Origin: Amorphus sp040750475
Lineage (GTDB): Bacteria > Pseudomonadota > Alphaproteobacteria > Rhizobiales > Amorphaceae
Direction: 5' to 3'
DNA: 64,000 nt
Assembly: GCF_040750475.1 (NCBI RefSeq)
Contig: NZ_JABJVY010000020.1
Location: 1 to 64,000, forward strand
In this document: piece after piece, positions 61,061-64,000 of the stretch
How positions within the stretch are numbered: position 1 is the first letter of the stretch
How the letters are laid out: each line of letters begins with the position of its first letter
The notes under the pieces: generated by a model
The model's input: the letters and a program-made list of their open reading frames with translations, nothing else
Databases searched by the model: none
Told to the model about the DNA's origin: nothing
Made by a program: the position numbers and the translations under genes

Positions 61061-61899
61061 CCGTCGCCCGCCTCGACGCCCGTTTCGCCGCGCTCAAATC
61101 GCAAGGCCGCGCCGGCCTCGTCACTTTCGTCACCGCTGGCGATCCCGATCCGGCCACGTCCCAGGCGATCCTGGACGGCCTGCCGGCCGCCGGCGCCGAC
61201 GTGATCGAGCTCGGCATGCCCTTCACCGATCCCATGGCCGACGGCCCGGCGATCCAGGCCGCTTCGCTGCGCGCGCTGAAGGCCGGCCAGACCATGGTGA
61301 AGACGCTCGCCATGGTCCGCGCCTTCCGCGCCAAGGATGCCGACACCCCGATCGTGCTGATGGGCTACTACAACCCGATCTTTTCCTATGGTCGCGAACG
61401 TTTCCTGGCCGACGCGGTCGAGGCGGGCGTCGACGGGCTGATCGTGGTGGACCTGCCGCCGGAAGAGGACGACGAGCTCTGCCTGCCGGCGCTCGAGGCC
61501 GGGCTCGCCTTCATCCGGCTCGCCACGCCGACCACCGACGACAAGCGGCTGCCTAAGGTGCTCGCGAACACGTCGGGCTTCGTCTACTACGTCTCCATCA
61601 CCGGCGTGACCGGTACCGCGACGCCCGACCCCAAGCGCGTTGCAGCGGCCGTCGGCCGGATCAAGGCGCACACCGAGCTGCCGGTCGCCGTCGGATTCGG
61701 CGTCAAGACCGCAGAGCAGGCCCGCGAACTCGCCACCGCCTCCGATGCCGTCGTGGTCGGTTCCGCGCTGGTCGGCGCTGTCGCAAATTCGCTCGATAGC
61801 GCCGGTAAGGCCACAGACACGACCGCCGACGACGTGCACACGCTCGTGCGAAGCCTCGCCGAAGGCATCCATTCCGCCCCCGCCGGCGCCGCCGCCTGA
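61057..61899 (+). CDS. trpA: Tryptophan synthase alpha chain
   Basis: I chose the GTG at 61057, overlapping the trpB stop (GTGA), giving 280 residues; an ATG at 61048 in the same frame would add three. Catalytic Glu and Asp lie in VIELGMPFTDPMADGPAIQAA. MGYYNPIFSYGRERFLADAVEAGVDGLIVVDLPPEE and VYYVSITGVTGT are standard blocks. It cleaves indole-3-glycerol phosphate to indole. Confidence 0.95.
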   Translation: MTVARLDARFAALKSQGRAGLVTFVTAGDPDPATSQAILDGLPAAGADVIELGMPFTDPMADGPAIQAASLRALKAGQTMVKTLAMVRAFRAKDADTPIVLMGYYNPIFSYGRERFLADAVEAGVDGLIVVDLPPEEDDELCLPALEAGLAFIRLATPTTDDKRLPKVLANTSGFVYYVSITGVTGTATPDPKRVAAAVGRIKAHTELPVAVGFGVKTAEQARELATASDAVVVGSALVGAVANSLDSAGKATDTTADDVHTLVRSLAEGIHSAPAGAAA

Positions 61900-61933
61900 G
61901 CGCGCTGAACGCGACCGACCGAAGGGTTTTCCC

Positions 61934-62911
61934 GTGAACTGGATCAACACCGTCTTTCGACCGAAGATCCGCTCCTTCCTCAACAAGCGGGAGGTTCCGG
62001 AGCATCTCTGGATCAAGTGTCCGGAGACCGGCGAGATGGTCTTCCACCGCGATCTGGAGGCGAATCAGTATGTGGTTCCCTCCTCCAACGTGCACATGCG
62101 CATTCCGGTGGTCCGCCGGCTGGAAACCCTCTTCGACGAGGGCCGCTACGAAACCATCGCAACGCCGCCGGCAGCCGCCGATCCGCTGCGCTTCCGCGAC
62201 GAGCGGCGCTATTCCGACCGGCTACGCGATGCCCGCACCAAGACCGGTCGTGACGACGCCGTGCTGGTATCGCGTGGACATATCGAGGCCCTGGAGACGA
62301 TCGTCGCCGTGCAGGACTTCGCCTTCATGGGCGGCTCCCTGGGCATGGCGGCCGGCGAAGCGCTGATCACCGGGCTCGACAAAGCGCGCGAAAGCGGCCT
62401 GCCGTTCGTGCTGTTTGCCGCCTCCGGCGGCGCGCGCATGCAGGAGGGTATCCTGTCGCTCATGCAGATGCCGCGCACCACGGCCGCGGTCATGGCGCTG
62501 AAGGAAGCCGGACTTCCCTATATCGTCGTGCTCACCAACCCGACCACCGGCGGCGTGACCGCGTCCTATGCGATGCTCGGCGACGTCCATATCGCCGAGC
62601 CCGGAGCGCTGATCGGGTTCGCGGGTCCGCGCGTGATCGAGCAGACCATCCGCGAAAAGCTTCCCGAAGGCTTCCAGCGGGCGGAATATCTGCTGGAGCA
62701 CGGCATGGTCGACATGGTCGTCCATCGCCACGAGATCAGAGCGACGCTGGCGCGCCTCCTGCGGCTCCTGATGCGCCAGCCGGACCCGGCGAGCCTGCCG
62801 GTTCCCCTCGAGCCCGATGCGGAGAGCGAGACCGAGGCCACCGAGCTGGCGGCCACGAACACGTCTGTCGCCACGCACCCCACCGAACAAGACCAGCCCC
62901 AGACCGCATAA
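61934..62911 (+). CDS. accD: Acetyl-CoA carboxylase carboxyltransferase subunit beta
   Basis: Starts at the GTG at 61934 (AAGGG eight bases upstream), 325 residues. The carboxyltransferase fold has GGSLGMAAGEALITGL, FAASGGARMQEGILSLMQM, VLTNPTTGGVTASYAMLGDVHIAEPGALIGFAGPRVIEQT and EYLLEHGMVDMVVHR. The usual four-Cys zinc ribbon is reduced to one Cys (Cys29 in WIKCPETGEMVFHRDLE); the others are Thr/Val/Ser, as in rhizobial AccD. The C-terminus is acidic and Thr-rich. It makes malonyl-CoA with AccA, fitting the fab genes upstream. Confidence 0.95.
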   Translation: MNWINTVFRPKIRSFLNKREVPEHLWIKCPETGEMVFHRDLEANQYVVPSSNVHMRIPVVRRLETLFDEGRYETIATPPAAADPLRFRDERRYSDRLRDARTKTGRDDAVLVSRGHIEALETIVAVQDFAFMGGSLGMAAGEALITGLDKARESGLPFVLFAASGGARMQEGILSLMQMPRTTAAVMALKEAGLPYIVVLTNPTTGGVTASYAMLGDVHIAEPGALIGFAGPRVIEQTIREKLPEGFQRAEYLLEHGMVDMVVHRHEIRATLARLLRLLMRQPDPASLPVPLEPDAESETEATELAATNTSVATHPTEQDQPQTA

Positions 62912-62926
62912 CGCGGTAGTCCCCCC

Positions 62927-64000
62927 ATGGATCACACCAACGCTATTCTGGAGCGCCTGCTGACGCTCCACCCCAAGGTCATCGACCTGTCGCTGGAGCG
63001 CATGGAGCGCTTGCTTGCCGCGCTCGACCACCCCGAGCGACGGCTGCCGCCGACCATCCACATTGCCGGCACCAATGGCAAAGGCTCGACCACGGCGTTC
63101 CTGCGCGCTGCCCTGGAAGCCACAGGCAAGGGCGTTCACGTCTACACCTCGCCGCACCTGGTCAATTTCAATGAGCGCATTCGGCTTGCAGGCCCTGACG
63201 GCGGGCAGCTTGTCGATGACGAGACGCTGACCGATGCGCTAGAGCGCACCGAGCGCGCCAATGCCGGCGAACCCATCACCTTCTTCGAGGTGACCACGGC
63301 GGCCGCGATGCTGTTGTTTTCCGAGCGCCCCGCCGATGTTCTGGTTCTGGAGACCGGCCTTGGCGGGCGCCTCGACGCCACCAACGTCGTCGATGCCCCG
63401 CTCGTCAGCGTGCTGACGCCAATCGGCCTGGACCATCAACGCTTCCTCGGCGACACCATCGAGGCGATCGCCGGCGAAAAGGCCGGCATCATCAAGCCGA
63501 GCCGGCCTGTGGTGTCCTCGCCGCAGATCGATCCGGTCACTGCCGTGCTGGAGCGCGCGACGGCGCGCGCCCGCGCACCCCTCTATCTCGGCGGCCAGGA
63601 CTGGTCGGTGATCGAAGAGCACGGCCGCCTCGTCTATCAAGACGAGACGGCGCTGTTCGATCTGCCGGCCCCGCGGCTTCCCGGTCGCCACCAGTTCGTG
63701 AACGCGGGCACGGCCATTGCGGCCTTGCGCGCTGCCGGGCTTTGGGAAGGGCTGCACCAGGCCGAGCGGGCCCTTGAGACCGCCGACTGGCCCGCCCGTC
63801 TCCAGCGCCTCACGCGTGGCCGTATCGTCGATGCCGCGATGCCGGGCGCGGAGATCTGGCTCGACGGGGGCCACAATCCGGATGCCGGCGAGGCACTCGC
63901 CGCCCATATGGCCGACCTGGAAGATCGGGTCTCCCGGCCGCTGTTCCTGATCACAGGGATGCTCTCCACCAAGGATGCCGTCGGCTTCCTGCAGCCGTTC
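62927..64000 (+). CDS. folC: Bifunctional folylpolyglutamate synthase/dihydrofolate synthase (partial)
   Basis: The frame opens at ATG 62927 and stays open for 358 codons to the window edge. It reads HPKVIDLSLERMERLLAAL, then the P-loop IHIAGTNGKGSTTAFLRAAL, VYTSPHLVNFNERI (folate loop), ETGLGGRLDATNVVD, and ITPIGLDHQ-like VLTPIGLDHQRFLGDT. These are Mur-ligase-type FolC motifs. It adds glutamate to dihydropteroate and folates. It lies 15 bases after accD, the conserved accD-folC order. The C-terminus is outside the window. Confidence 0.93.
   Translation, partial: MDHTNAILERLLTLHPKVIDLSLERMERLLAALDHPERRLPPTIHIAGTNGKGSTTAFLRAALEATGKGVHVYTSPHLVNFNERIRLAGPDGGQLVDDETLTDALERTERANAGEPITFFEVTTAAAMLLFSERPADVLVLETGLGGRLDATNVVDAPLVSVLTPIGLDHQRFLGDTIEAIAGEKAGIIKPSRPVVSSPQIDPVTAVLERATARARAPLYLGGQDWSVIEEHGRLVYQDETALFDLPAPRLPGRHQFVNAGTAIAALRAAGLWEGLHQAERALETADWPARLQRLTRGRIVDAAMPGAEIWLDGGHNPDAGEALAAHMADLEDRVSRPLFLITGMLSTKDAVGFLQPF

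Overview
The window is 64 kb of GC-rich chromosomal DNA from an alphaproteobacterium, most likely of the order Hyphomicrobiales (Rhizobiales). Four things point there: the gene orders irr|fabA-fabB-fabI, trpF-trpB-trpA-accD-folC, dnaK-dnaJ-pmtA and hslV-hslU; the families TrcR (DUF1013), DUF1192, Irr and AprI/Inh; an alpha-type heat-shock promoter in front of dnaK; and an AccD that has lost its zinc cysteines, as in rhizobia. I see no phage, insertion sequence, integrase, CRISPR array or rRNA. Most genes are core genes. The accessory parts are transporters and one aromatic-degradation cluster.

Layout. 1-2404: 5' end of tuf, three tRNA genes (Gly, Tyr, Thr) and rlmB. 2476-5253: a DUF454 membrane protein and a class V aminotransferase divergent from an Lrp/AsnC regulator. 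5820-10679: a complete branched-chain-type ABC transporter (binding protein, two ATPases, two permeases); one ATPase has Arg in place of the Walker A lysine. 11061-14962: ilvE, then MarR, response regulator and histidine kinase. 15198-24419: csaA, a TetR regulator, proC-ybjN, ubiK, lgt-methyltransferase-pgeF, an M24-fold hydrolase, a lipoprotein and prs. 24674-26988: trcR, a quinone oxidoreductase and a DUF1192 protein.

27227-35419 holds a divergent gene set for aerobic 2-aminobenzoate (anthranilate) breakdown through CoA thioesters. A minus-strand operon (SDR, MarR, enoyl-CoA hydratase, acyl-CoA dehydrogenase, CoA ligase, RidA) faces a plus-strand gene for a fused flavin monooxygenase/old-yellow-enzyme reductase, with a promoter and a palindrome between them. 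Nearby are a GH3 lipoprotein, an orphan ribbon-helix-helix protein, a second Liv-type ABC transporter without a binding protein (37112-40494) and a TRAP transporter (41020-43869). The rest is housekeeping: alkB, dnaK-dnaJ, pmtA, hslVU, small stress and envelope genes, a 2-hydroxyacid dehydrogenase, irr, and a long array fabA-fabB-fabI-trpF-trpB-trpA-accD-folC that runs off the right edge.

The most striking non-coding signal is a family of about 44-bp and 27-bp palindromic repeats with the core ACCGGTACCCACTTT and its variants. There are roughly 18 copies, often abutting stop codons and sometimes built into larger mosaics. I found no clearly new biological system. The best leads are the repeat/stop-codon association, the altered P-loop, the CoA-dependent anthranilate cluster with its RidA, and the fusion of the fab and trp-accD gene strings.
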